Assembly (NCBI GenBank): GCA_900540705.1
Contig: UQGR01000018.1
Coordinates: forward strand, 1 to 37,206
From: an uncultured Mollicutes bacterium
GTDB lineage: Bacteria > Bacillota_I > Bacilli_A > Acholeplasmatales > Anaeroplasmataceae
Reading direction: 5' to 3'
Length of the DNA: 37,206 bases
The number at the start of each line of letters is the position of its first letter. Positions within the stretch are counted from its first letter, which is position 1. Of the stretch, positions 9,067 through 16,533 are shown piece after piece. Under the pieces are notes generated by a model. The model did not search any database, had not been told where the DNA came from, and worked only from the letters and a program-made list of their open reading frames with translations. Both the position numbers and the translations under genes were made by a program.

Positions 9067-10092
9067 CTATAATTTTATAATTTTAGCATCTCGGATAAGA
9101 TGATCTGGTATATTGAAAATTGAAGTTGTTGTAATCAAGGTTTGAGGCTCGTTTTTAATATACTCTAGAATGTGATTAATCCTTTTTTGATCCATACTAG
9201 AAAATACATCATCCAACAATAAAAGCACATCCTTATTCGCTTGTTTGTAAAATTCCATCACAGCTAATTTAATCGCCAGTACTGCATTTCTACCTTGTCC
9301 TTCAGAAGCAAATTCCTTGGCGTTCTGACCATCCATTTCTATAAGAAAATCATCTCTATGAATTCCAAGGTTCGTTGTCTTAGTAGCAATGTCTGTTTTT
9401 AATTTTGAAGAAAAGCTTTTCTCTAAATTTTCAATATCATAGGTAGCTAAATATTTTAAATGGATTATCTCCATCTGCAGATCTTTACAAATATCTTTTA
9501 AGGTTTGATTTAATTGATTCAAAAAATTTAGACGTTTTAAATATATTTTTTCAATAAATTCTAGCATTTGGTTAGTTACAACCTGAAGCATAAGCGCTTT
9601 TTCTTGAGAAAAAACCTTCAAAATCTCATTTCGTTCCTTTAAAAGCCGTTTATAGACCATAATAAGCCTTAAATAGGACTTATCCAATAAAGATATCTCT
9701 AAATCTAAAAACCTTCTACGAACCGATTTTGAGCCTTGTAAGAGTTCAATATCAGATGGAGAAAATAAGACGACAGGAATTTGTCCAATAAATTCACTGA
9801 ATTTTGGATAAAATACATCATTGACATAGGCTTTTTTCTCATCTTTATTAAAAATTAATTTGTAATTTTTTTCAGATTTAAGTTCTACCACCGAATAAGT
9901 TTCACCTTCAGTTAATAAAGATGTAAATTCTGTTGTTCTATGGCTCTTCGTAGTAGCAATTAAGTAAATTGCCTCTAAAACTGAAGTTTTCCCAATACCA
10001 TTAGCCCCAGTAAGGATAACGATTTTAGAAGCTAAATCTAAGGATAACTCTTTAAATTTCCTAAAATTGATTAATTTTAAACTATAAATCAT
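9067..10092 (-). CDS. recF: DNA replication and repair protein RecF
   Basis: 341 aa, slightly shorter than the 360-370 aa typical of the family. It is an ABC-type SMC-like ATPase that, with RecO and RecR, loads RecA at single-strand gaps. Visible are the Walker A GANGIGKT (29-36), the ABC signature in SEGQGRN, and the Walker B LLLLDDVFSSMD. The ATG overlaps the yaaA stop as ATGA, so translation is probably coupled. This is its classical place in the dnaN-yaaA-recF-gyrB series. Confidence 0.96.
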   Translation of the reverse strand: MIYSLKLINFRKFKELSLDLASKIVILTGANGIGKTSVLEAIYLIATTKSHRTTEFTSLLTEGETYSVVELKSEKNYKLIFNKDEKKAYVNDVFYPKFSEFIGQIPVVLFSPSDIELLQGSKSVRRRFLDLEISLLDKSYLRLIMVYKRLLKERNEILKVFSQEKALMLQVVTNQMLEFIEKIYLKRLNFLNQLNQTLKDICKDLQMEIIHLKYLATYDIENLEKSFSSKLKTDIATKTTNLGIHRDDFLIEMDGQNAKEFASEGQGRNAVLAIKLAVMEFYKQANKDVLLLLDDVFSSMDQKRINHILEYIKNEPQTLITTTSIFNIPDHLIRDAKIIKL

Positions 10093-10295
10093 TGAATTTC
10101 AAACTCTCTTTTATTTATTTGAATTTTGTAACCTGAATATAGCTTTCTACCTCGTCTTTGTTCTAATTCTCCATTGACATACACAGCATGGTCCATTAGA
10201 TAATATTTGGCAGCTCCTCCACTAGAAATGAAATCCGTGATTTTTAAAAATTGCTGTAAGGTAATATATTCAGTATTAATTTTTATAAGTTCCAT
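10089..10295 (-). CDS. yaaA: S4-domain RNA-binding protein YaaA
   Basis: 68 aa from the ATG at 10295. An in-frame GTG at 10304 has no ribosome site, whereas GGGTGA lies 5 bases before the ATG. The protein is a single S4 fold (FLKITDFISSGGAAKYYL, then YVNGELEQRRGRKLYSGYKI), the usual size for the small S4 protein between dnaN and recF. S4 domains bind structured RNA, and the family is linked to ribosome work. Its stop codon TGA overlaps recF, which also shows that TGA is a stop in this organism. Confidence 0.9.
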   Translation of the reverse strand: MELIKINTEYITLQQFLKITDFISSGGAAKYYLMDHAVYVNGELEQRRGRKLYSGYKIQINKREFEIQ

Positions 10296-10330
10296 TTGAT
10301 TCACCCGTATTCCATTTAAATTACAATAAG

Positions 10331-10366
10331 AAAAACTACCTTACCTTAAATACTAAGATAAAGTAG
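10331..10366 (-). terminator. Terminator-like hairpin between dnaN and yaaA
   Basis: On the minus strand the arms 10354-10366 and 10336-10348 pair over 13 bp with G-U pairs, the loop is 5 bases (10349-10353), and TTTTT follows (10331-10335). It would end or attenuate dnaA-dnaN transcription before yaaA-recF. Confidence 0.7.
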
Positions 10367-10380
10367 CTATCTTTTAAATA

Positions 10381-11520
10381 TTATTCCATTCGAACTGGTA
10401 AAATTAGCTGTGTTAAATTGACATCCTTTTCCCCAGTAATAATGAAAGGTCGAATTCCTTCAGAACAATTTAAAGCCACTTCTGTAGATTCAAAGCTTCT
10501 TAAGGCCTCCACTAAATATCTTGAACTAAATCCAATGGTCAGAGGACCACTAATTTGAGTATCTGTTGGAAGTAATTCCTCATGAGCATCTCCAATGGCT
10601 GAATTCGTTGTAGAAATGACTACACTATGATCCTTAGAAACTGTTAATTTAATAATGCTATAGGCGATTTCACTAGAACTCATCTTATCTCTTGGAGATA
10701 AAAGGGATACACGCTCTACGGCTTCTAATAATTCGTCCTTATTAAATTTTAAAATGATGGGATAAGAAGCAGGAATTAATCTAGAGGTATCAGGATAATT
10801 TCCGTCTAATAATCGCGTTTGAAACAAGACATTCTTAAATTTAACAAGTAATTTATTTACTGAAAAATAAAGAGTTACATTTTCATTATAATTGTCGATG
10901 GCTTTAGAAAGCTCGTCTAAGGACTTATTAGGAACTGTAATTTTGAAAGGCTTATATTCTTCTACATCCATGATAGTTTGAGATAAACGGAAGGAATCAG
11001 TAGCTACTGCAGTAAGCTTAGTTCCCTCTAATTTTAAATGTACGCCTGTTAAAATAGGCTTCTTTTCACTAGTTGCCGTAGCGAAGCTGGTTTGTTTGAT
11101 TAAAGTCTTTACTCTCTCTGCAGGTAAAACTAATGGATTCTCTAAACTCACAAAATCAATATTTGGATAATCTAGTGGATCCATTATATGAAGCTTATAT
11201 TCACCACGATCTGCCTTTATGACTAGAACTTTATCATCTACTAAGCAGAGGCTTACTTTTTTAGAATTTATCTTACGAATAATATCAATAAAGAATCTAC
11301 CAGGGACAACCGTCTTACCAGGCTTTTCAATAGCTAGAGAACTGTCTGTTACAAAGGTCTCTACAGAAATATCTGTATTTGAGGATGTCATATACAAATC
11401 TGTAGTAGTAACATCTAATTTGATTCCTGTAAGAATAGGCATAGGACTTTTAGCGGGTAAGCCTCTAGATATCACATTTAAATTTTCTAATAAAACCTCA
11501 CGGTCGATTGTAAAATTCAT
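10381..11520 (-). CDS. dnaN: DNA polymerase III sliding clamp (beta subunit)
   Basis: 379 aa, normal length for the three-domain beta clamp (each domain about 125 aa). It forms the ring that tethers replicative polymerase to DNA. Recognised by the N-terminal MNFTIDREVLLENL, the mid-protein TDSFRLSQ, and the C-terminal QLILPVRME end, which contributes to the hydrophobic pocket for clamp-binding peptides. AAGGAG lies upstream of the ATG. It follows dnaA after a 155-base gap that itself holds DnaA boxes, and is followed by a terminator-like hairpin before yaaA. Confidence 0.97.
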   Translation of the reverse strand: MNFTIDREVLLENLNVISRGLPAKSPMPILTGIKLDVTTTDLYMTSSNTDISVETFVTDSSLAIEKPGKTVVPGRFFIDIIRKINSKKVSLCLVDDKVLVIKADRGEYKLHIMDPLDYPNIDFVSLENPLVLPAERVKTLIKQTSFATATSEKKPILTGVHLKLEGTKLTAVATDSFRLSQTIMDVEEYKPFKITVPNKSLDELSKAIDNYNENVTLYFSVNKLLVKFKNVLFQTRLLDGNYPDTSRLIPASYPIILKFNKDELLEAVERVSLLSPRDKMSSSEIAYSIIKLTVSKDHSVVISTTNSAIGDAHEELLPTDTQISGPLTIGFSSRYLVEALRSFESTEVALNCSEGIRPFIITGEKDVNLTQLILPVRME

Positions 11521-11675
11521 AATAACACTCCTTATTTGTCATAAAAAATTTAATTAATCATAAACTTATTATTGTTATTAAGATAGTGGATTTGTGGATA
11601 AGTCCAAAATATCTTAAAAAATCAAGTAAATTATACCATATCTTTCTGTGGAAATCTATTCTTTTGTCCACAAAA
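11521..11675. other. dnaA-dnaN intergenic region with DnaA boxes (probable second half of oriC)
   Basis: A very AT-rich gap. It contains one exact DnaA box on the minus strand (TGTGGATAA, 11593-11601), one box with a single mismatch on the plus strand (TTGTCCACA, 11664-11672) and a weaker one (11647-11655). An AT-only-like stretch at about 11541-11590 adjoins the exact box and is a candidate unwinding element. In B. subtilis oriC is likewise split by dnaA, with the unwinding element on the dnaN side. Confidence 0.65.
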
Positions 11676-12986
11676 TTATACTTTTTTTAAAATAGTTTCA
11701 ATCGCCATTTTCAACTGGGAATTCGTTTTAATCTCTTCCTCAATTCGATTACAGCCATTCATTACAGTGGTATGATCTCTACCATTTAAAATACTTCCGA
11801 TTTTAGAGTAGGTAAGGTTATAATTGGTCTTCAAAATGTACATCGCAATGTGTCTAGGTAAAACATACTTTGAATTGCGAGATTTACCTAATAAATCTGC
11901 CAAACTAATACTATAAGTATTAGCAATCACACTTAAGGCATCATCATAATTGTTTTTACTATTTGGTTTTTTGGCTTTGATTAGGACATCTAGCGCCTCT
12001 TTAGCTAGGTCTAGGGTAGGAGTCTGATTATAGACCTCACTGTACCATAAAACACGGTTTAGTCCACCCTCTAATTCTCTTACGTTATCTGTAAAATTTT
12101 CAGCAATATAAATTAAAATACTCTCATCTAAAGGTTTATTGGAATTTTCGGCTAATTTTCTTCTTAAAATGTTGACTCTTTGTGATAAATCGGGTTGATG
12201 AATATCTACACTGACGCCCATTTGGAAGCGTGAGGTTAGACGATCCATAATCCCTGTAAGCTTAGAAGCAGGACAATCAGAAGTTATTACAATCTGTTTT
12301 TGTCTAGTTGTCATATCATTAAATAATTTAAAAAATTCCTGTTGCGATTTGTTTCCCATAGAAAGCATTTGGATATCATCCACCAAAAGCACATCCAAAT
12401 TTTCATATTTACTTTCAAAGGAGCTCATGTTTTGGCTTTGGACAGCCTTAATGTAATCAGACATAAAATCTGTTGCTTGTACATAGAGTATATTGGTATC
12501 TAAGTTGTTTTCTAAAATAAAGTTACCAATCGCCTGCATCATATGGGTTTTTCCCAATCCTACTCCTCCAAAAATATAGAGTGGATTTACAAAGATTCCA
12601 GGCTGTTCTGCAACCTTCATACTGGTAATATAGCTCAAACGATTGGATTCACCAACTACTAAGGATTCAAAGGTATAATTACTTTTAAGGTTGTTTTTAT
12701 TTAATTTCACTGTCTTAGTAGGCTTTAGCTGAACCTCGTCCTCGCAAACAAACTTAAATTTTAATTTTTGGTTGGTTAAGGTTGCTAAAATTTCTGCAAT
12801 TTTCTTAGTGTAGATGTTATTGATTTTAGTTTTTATATAGGTAGATGGTGTAAGAACAAAAATGATTCCATTTTCTTCCTTAACTACCTTTTTCACTTCA
12901 GAAAAAATCTCTTCAAAGGTTTCCTCTGAAAAGTGTGAAGCTAATTTTTCCCTTGTTTTATTCCATAAGTCTTGATAAAAATCCAT
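11676..12986 (-). CDS. dnaA: Chromosomal replication initiator DnaA
   Basis: 436 aa from the ATG at 12986. It binds DnaA boxes and melts the origin. Domain I begins MDFYQDLWN, matching the start of known DnaA proteins, which argues for this ATG. The AAA+ core has Walker A GGVGLGKTH and Walker B LLVDDIQM. Domain IV carries the DNA-binding signature GRDHTTVMNGC. No ribosome site lies at normal distance. Instead AAGGA (13006-13010) precedes an ATG (12998-13000) that opens a four-codon ORF (Met-Trp-Val-Leu) ending TAA, and that TAA overlaps the dnaA ATG. The same AAGGA could serve an in-frame GTG (12998), adding four residues. Boxes upstream suggest autoregulation. Confidence 0.97.
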   Translation of the reverse strand: MDFYQDLWNKTREKLASHFSEETFEEIFSEVKKVVKEENGIIFVLTPSTYIKTKINNIYTKKIAEILATLTNQKLKFKFVCEDEVQLKPTKTVKLNKNNLKSNYTFESLVVGESNRLSYITSMKVAEQPGIFVNPLYIFGGVGLGKTHMMQAIGNFILENNLDTNILYVQATDFMSDYIKAVQSQNMSSFESKYENLDVLLVDDIQMLSMGNKSQQEFFKLFNDMTTRQKQIVITSDCPASKLTGIMDRLTSRFQMGVSVDIHQPDLSQRVNILRRKLAENSNKPLDESILIYIAENFTDNVRELEGGLNRVLWYSEVYNQTPTLDLAKEALDVLIKAKKPNSKNNYDDALSVIANTYSISLADLLGKSRNSKYVLPRHIAMYILKTNYNLTYSKIGSILNGRDHTTVMNGCNRIEEEIKTNSQLKMAIETILKKV

Positions 12987-13043
12987 TATAACACCCACAT
13001 TTCTTTCCTTATCATAGCATAAAAAAATAATTTGACAAGAAAT

Positions 13044-13235
13044 ATTTTTCCACAAAAAATGTGGATAACTCATTTTTGTTTTTTGTCAAACAAAAGGGAA
13101 AATGTGGATAAACCCCTAGAAATATGCGCATTTTTCGAGGTTTTTTGTATTTTTCAACAAATCTACATGTGGAAAACTAAGTAGGTAAGTTATCCACATT
13201 GAATAAAAAATTTATCTACATTTTTATCAACACTT
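13044..13235. other. oriC: Origin of replication oriC: DnaA-box cluster
   Basis: Exact DnaA boxes occur at 13060-13068 (minus), 13103-13111 (minus) and 13190-13198 (plus). Single-mismatch boxes occur at 13046-13054 (plus), 13168-13176 (minus), 13212-13220 (plus) and 13224-13232 (plus). The region is AT-rich, lies between divergent dnaA and rpmH, and gene direction switches here. Together with the boxes in the dnaA-dnaN gap this looks like a bipartite origin. Confidence 0.9.
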
Positions 13236-13277
13236 TTCTCAATCTAGAAAACGCCATAAAAAAACATAAAAAAATAA

Positions 13278-13306
13278 TTGACATCAAGACCCTTTTTTGC
13301 TAGAAT
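13278..13306 (+). promoter_or_regulatory. rpmH promoter
   Basis: -35 TTGACA (13278-13283), 17-base spacer, -10 TAGAAT (13301-13306); the transcript starts about 30 bases before rpmH. Confidence 0.85.
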
Positions 13307-13345
13307 AATAAAGCGTGGTTTCGTAAGAAAGGCAGGTAGGAGTCA

Positions 13346-13480
13346 ATGAAAAGAACTTATCAACCTAATAGACGTAAAAGAAAAGTTACACATGGTTTCC
13401 GTGCAAGAATGGCTACTAAAGATGGACGCCAGGTTTTAGCTCGTAGACGTAAAAAAGGTAGAAAACAATTAACTGTTTAA
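13346..13480 (+). CDS. rpmH: 50S ribosomal protein L34
   Basis: 44 aa, exactly the usual size. It is the small, very basic protein MKRTYQPNRRKRK...HGFRARM...GRQVLARRRKKGRK that is nearly invariant in bacteria. It sits on the 50S subunit. The ATG is preceded by GTAGGAG. As usual it lies directly beside the origin, opposite dnaA and ahead of rnpA. A hairpin with a T run separates it from rnpA, so rpmH may be expressed more strongly than the downstream genes. Confidence 0.98.
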   Translation: MKRTYQPNRRKRKVTHGFRARMATKDGRQVLARRRKKGRKQLTV

Positions 13481-13509
13481 ATTTAAATAATAAGCAATTG
13501 ACATAACTA

Positions 13510-13550
13510 GTACAACCCGATCAATTTGAACAATAAGGTTGTACTTTTTT
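13510..13550 (+). terminator. Terminator/attenuator between rpmH and rnpA
   Basis: Perfect 8-bp stem GTACAACC (13510-13517) and GGTTGTAC (13537-13544), then six T. The 19-base loop is large, so it may be leaky, allowing rnpA expression from the rpmH promoter. Confidence 0.75.
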
Positions 13551-13579
13551 GTTTATTATGAACCAAATAGGTGAAAACT

Positions 13580-13942
13580 ATGAATAAGCAATATCGCGTA
13601 AAGAAAAGTAAGGATATCGAAGAAATTTTAAAAAATCATAAATTTTCAGGAAATCCTTATTTTACTGTATATATGAAAGAACAAAACGAAACCATTCATT
13701 TTCGTTATGCGATGAGTGTAAGTAAAAAAATTGGTAATGCTGTAGTACGTAATCGATTAAAACGTCAGATTAGAGCAATAATGAGAGAGTGTTCCATTAT
13801 TCCTAATGTTGATATTTTTATAATTGCTAGAAGTAAACTATTGACAATTTCCTTTCAAACCATGAAAAAGGAATTACTTTATTTACTGAACAAGCAAAAT
13901 TTACTCATAAAAGGAGAAAATAATGGTACATTTTATAAATAA
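13580..13942 (+). CDS. rnpA: Ribonuclease P protein component
   Basis: 120 aa, normal size. It helps the catalytic RNA of RNase P remove 5' leaders of pre-tRNA. The RNR signature is clear (GNAVVRNRLKRQIR), as is the N-terminal YRVKKSKDIEEI. The ATG at 13580 has AGGTGA 5 bases upstream; an in-frame GTG at 13571 overlaps that site and is unlikely to be the start. The 3' end overlaps yidC by 20 bases, implying coupled expression. Confidence 0.96.
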   Translation: MNKQYRVKKSKDIEEILKNHKFSGNPYFTVYMKEQNETIHFRYAMSVSKKIGNAVVRNRLKRQIRAIMRECSIIPNVDIFIIARSKLLTISFQTMKKELLYLLNKQNLLIKGENNGTFYK

Positions 13943-14918
13943 ACATAAATCAAAGCTACTTATGCTTGTTTTTTTATTTGTTTTATTATTAGGATTAACA
14001 AGCTGTCGTACAGATTCCAATTCTTGGTACAATAAGCCTTATGTAGAAGGCTGGGCTGGCTATTCTTTAGAGTTCCAGTTTCCTGACTTTTGGCAGGGGC
14101 TATGGGGCTGGCCAGTTTCTATATTATCCTGGCCAATCGCTTGGATATGCTCTAGTATAGGTAAGGGAATAGGAAATTCCTTCTTCTGGGGTATTCTTTT
14201 TACAACTTTGATTGTTCGAACCCTAGCTTGGCCTATTTATTCTAAACAGAATAGCATGAGTTTAAAAATGACCTTAATGCAGCCAGAAATGAATCGTATT
14301 CAAAGAAAATATGGAAATCGTAAGGATCCTCAATCTCAGCAGCAAATGCAGATGGAAATGATGAAGCTTTATAAAAAGTATAAGGTTAATCCATTGGGAT
14401 GTATTGGTCCTATGCTTATCCAGTTTCCAATCTTTATGTCTATGTATGAGGTAGTAAAGCGTATCAATGCTACAACAACAGTGAATATCAATGGAGTAGA
14501 TGTTGTTCAATATGGTAGTTTTGCGTTACAAAATACAAAAATATTTAACTTTTTTGAATTGAACACATCCTTTTTTGAAGCAACCGCCATTCAGGATAAA
14601 ATATTTGCCGTTGTCTTAGCGGTAGCCTTTGGTGCCTTAACGATTTTATCTCAAAAGCTAGCTCAGCGTAAGCCTAAGTATTTGAAGCAGCATAATCCAA
14701 ATAAACCAGCAAACTCTCAGCAGGAACAACAGCAAAAGCAAATGAAGATGATGAATATGATAATGACAATTATGTTTGTATTTATGTCTTTATCCTCAAC
14801 ATCCTTAGCTTTATACTGGTTGATTGGTGCTATTTATCAGCTATTCCAGAGCTTTGTAGGAAGAAAATTAAATGAAATAAATTATAATAAGGCTCAAAAA
14901 AAGAGCACTGTAATTTAA
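13923..14918 (+). CDS. yidC: Membrane protein insertase YidC/SpoIIIJ (lipoprotein form)
   Basis: 331 aa, longer than many Gram-positive YidC proteins (about 260-290). It has a lipoprotein signal with lipobox LTSC (Cys28), then the Oxa1/YidC core with five expected membrane segments. The first core segment contains the conserved Arg99 of the hydrophilic groove (LIVRTLAWP). It inserts and folds membrane proteins with or without SecYEG. The strong AAAAGGAG site lies within the end of rnpA. The Gln/Met-rich cytoplasmic loop (about 250-275) may contact ribosomes. jag follows 13 bases later, as in most Firmicutes. Confidence 0.96.
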   Translation: MVHFINKHKSKLLMLVFLFVLLLGLTSCRTDSNSWYNKPYVEGWAGYSLEFQFPDFWQGLWGWPVSILSWPIAWICSSIGKGIGNSFFWGILFTTLIVRTLAWPIYSKQNSMSLKMTLMQPEMNRIQRKYGNRKDPQSQQQMQMEMMKLYKKYKVNPLGCIGPMLIQFPIFMSMYEVVKRINATTTVNINGVDVVQYGSFALQNTKIFNFFELNTSFFEATAIQDKIFAVVLAVAFGALTILSQKLAQRKPKYLKQHNPNKPANSQQEQQQKQMKMMNMIMTIMFVFMSLSSTSLALYWLIGAIYQLFQSFVGRKLNEINYNKAQKKSTVI

Positions 14919-14931
14919 TGGAGGTATAAGT

Positions 14932-15534
14932 ATGCAGAAGAAAGTTGAATTTATCGCTGAAACACAGGAACAGGCTTTAGAAGAGGCTGTAAAGAGACTA
15001 CATTTATCCAGTGATAAGATATTTATTAATGTTTTAGGTGAATTACCAGAAGGGTTAAATTGTGAAGCTTTAGTAGATGTAAACCTTACTCTAGAGGGCA
15101 AAAAATATTTAGAAAATATCCTAAAAGCTTTAAACATTGGGTATCAAATTGAAGCTAGATCTGTAGGAGATTCTCAGATTTATTACAATATCGACAGTAA
15201 TGAAAATCCTCTATTAATAGGCATCAAGGGAAAGACATTAGATGCGTTACAGATTCTCGTTAGAACTTTAATTTCTACCTATACAAAGGATAAAATTGTA
15301 ACTACTTTAGATATTGGAGCCTATAAGAGTAACCGTAGTCATCAATTGGAAATTTTAGCTACCAAAACAGCAAAAGAGGTTGCTAAAACTAAGGTTAGTG
15401 TTAAGCTTCAGCCTATGAATTCTTATGAACGTAGAGTTATTCATGAAAAGCTAAGTGAGTGGCGAGATGTCTATACAGAATCCGAGGGTGAAGGGGAAAA
15501 TAGAGCAATTGTAATTAAGCCAAAGAATGCTTAA
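14932..15534 (+). CDS. jag: Jag/KhpB RNA-binding protein
   Basis: 200 aa. Domains in order: Jag N-terminal domain (about 1-50), KH domain type II (about 70-150, with IGIKGKTLDALQ), and R3H domain (about 150-200, with NSYERRVIHEKL). It is the usual partner of yidC next to the origin and forms an RNA-binding pair with KhpA in other Firmicutes, affecting cell elongation and division. GGAGGT lies 6 bases upstream of the ATG. A strong terminator ends the rpmH-rnpA-yidC-jag series. Confidence 0.95.
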   Translation: MQKKVEFIAETQEQALEEAVKRLHLSSDKIFINVLGELPEGLNCEALVDVNLTLEGKKYLENILKALNIGYQIEARSVGDSQIYYNIDSNENPLLIGIKGKTLDALQILVRTLISTYTKDKIVTTLDIGAYKSNRSHQLEILATKTAKEVAKTKVSVKLQPMNSYERRVIHEKLSEWRDVYTESEGEGENRAIVIKPKNA

Positions 15535-15548
15535 TGTAAAATAAATTA

Positions 15549-15572
15549 GGACTTGTTTTCAAGTCCTTTTTT
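15549..15572 (+). terminator. Terminator after jag
   Basis: GGACTTG (15549-15555), loop TTTT, CAAGTCC (15560-15566), then six T. Confidence 0.9.
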
Positions 15573-15575
15573 ATA

Positions 15576-15620
15576 AGAGAAAAGTTCAAAATACATTGAA
15601 ATATCAACATATTTTGAACT
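15576..15620 (-). terminator. Terminator after gerQ
   Basis: Perfect 11-bp inverted repeat, 15583-15593 with 15610-15620. On the minus strand it is followed by a short TTTTC tract, about 25 bases after the gerQ stop. Confidence 0.65.
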
Positions 15621-15645
15621 AAGGATATATCTTTAAAAACCGCTT

Positions 15646-15990
15646 TTATTTTTGTTGTTGATAAGGGTAATAATAATTGATTTCTTCATCAAAGGTTACA
15701 TAATTTAAGTAAATCGTTAAAAGTAAATAACGCATATTGTTTGATGGATCAGAAATGATAATATGGTCCTTTCCTGCTGCCTCTAATTTTCCTTTGAAAA
15801 TTTTAGAACCCCACTGAGAATTTTCAAAGTTCATGTAAACAGAAACCATTTTTCCTAGATTTAATCTAAGAATATTTTCAATATAGGATTGTTCATCGGA
15901 CATATCCGTATTCTGCTGCTGATAAGGATAAAATCCACCAGTATAGCCACCTCCGTAATAGCCATATGGATTTGGGTAAAAATAATTCAT
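15646..15990 (-). CDS. gerQ: Spore coat protein GerQ
   Basis: 114 aa from the ATG at 15990, which has AGGAAG at good distance; the longer in-frame start eight codons upstream has none. The N-terminus is Tyr/Gly/Pro/Gln-rich (NPYGYYGGGYTGG), and the conserved core YIENILRLNLGK...KGKLEAAGKDHIIISD...YLNYVTFDEEI is diagnostic for GerQ (YwdL). In Bacillus, GerQ is a coat protein needed for CwlJ localisation and is cross-linked by transglutaminase. It lies 14 bases after cwlJ, the same pairing as in B. subtilis. It is direct evidence that the lineage makes, or recently made, endospores. Confidence 0.93.
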   Translation of the reverse strand: MNYFYPNPYGYYGGGYTGGFYPYQQQNTDMSDEQSYIENILRLNLGKMVSVYMNFENSQWGSKIFKGKLEAAGKDHIIISDPSNNMRYLLLTIYLNYVTFDEEINYYYPYQQQK

Positions 15991-16004
15991 AAAACTCTTC
16001 CTTT

Positions 16005-16424
16005 CTAATAACAATTTTCATTCGAACTAGGAGCATAGAAGCAATGTTGTTTATAAGCTCCACTTTGTTGCTGATTCCACCATGTTTTACGACATTCTTG
16101 CCCATGTGGATTATAAAACCATAGAGCATAAGTGGCAGGATGGAATTTTTCTCCATTTAGGATCCGTTTTGCTAGTTTTTTATCCTGTGAGCGTGCCGCT
16201 TGATAAAAATAACCCTTAGAAGTAGCTTCAAAGCCACCAGGCTTTTGCATCACTGCCTTTTCTACGGTGTTTATTTTTTTAAAGTCTAAACAATTCGCAA
16301 TAGCACGGTTTACACATACATTTCCTACTAGCAACATTCCCATTTGCCCTTCGCCCTCTGCTTCGGCTCTCATCAGCCTTGCCAATAAGCTTAACTCTTT
16401 ATCGTTATATGCTATGATTGCCAG
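16005..16424 (-). CDS. cwlJ: Spore cortex-lytic cell wall hydrolase CwlJ
   Basis: 139 aa if started at the CTG at 16424. The Hydrolase_2 (SleB/CwlJ) core is clear: LLARLMRAEAEGEG with the catalytic Glu, LLVGNVCVNRA, GGFEATSKGYFYQAA, and ALWFYNPHG near the end. CwlJ degrades spore cortex during germination and depends on GerQ, the next gene. The start is odd. The only in-frame GTG (16433) overlaps the AAGGAG ribosome site, so it is sterically unlikely. The CTG lies 8 bases beyond that site and gives an N-terminus resembling B. subtilis CwlJ from memory (MAVV...). No ATG is available upstream of the core. Family is certain, start is not. Confidence 0.92.
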   Translation of the reverse strand: MAIIAYNDKELSLLARLMRAEAEGEGQMGMLLVGNVCVNRAIANCLDFKKINTVEKAVMQKPGGFEATSKGYFYQAARSQDKKLAKRILNGEKFHPATYALWFYNPHGQECRKTWWNQQQSGAYKQHCFYAPSSNENCY

Positions 16425-16499
16425 TTGAATCACTCCTTACAATTTAACTATATTACAACTCGTTTCAGAATATAACAGAATATTCTAATAAAATAGGAA

Positions 16500-16527
16500 T
16501 TGACTTTTCTTTAATTTGGTATACAAT
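16500..16527 (+). promoter_or_regulatory. Promoter of the asnS T-box transcript
   Basis: -35 TTGACT (16500-16505), 16-base spacer, -10 TACAAT (16522-16527), about 7 bases ahead of the leader. Confidence 0.75.
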
Positions 16528-16533
16528 AGTTAT

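Noticed and set aside
10089..10092. Possible Mollicute genetic code (TGA = Trp), given the low GC and Acholeplasma-like content
   Set aside because: yaaA ends in TGA at the normal length and overlaps recF as ATGA; Trp residues at conserved positions are encoded by TGG.
13011..13038. A dnaA promoter, -35 TTGTCA and -10 TATGAT, on the minus strand with 16-base spacing
   Set aside because: It would start transcription at or after the only ribosome-binding site, leaving dnaA almost without a leader; another promoter inside the DnaA-box region is more likely but not clear.
16440..16500. A sigma-E type promoter for cwlJ-gerQ on the minus strand
   Set aside because: A TATATT element with 14-base spacing exists, but the -10 match (AATATAGT) is weak; not enough to call, although sigma-E control is expected from the family.
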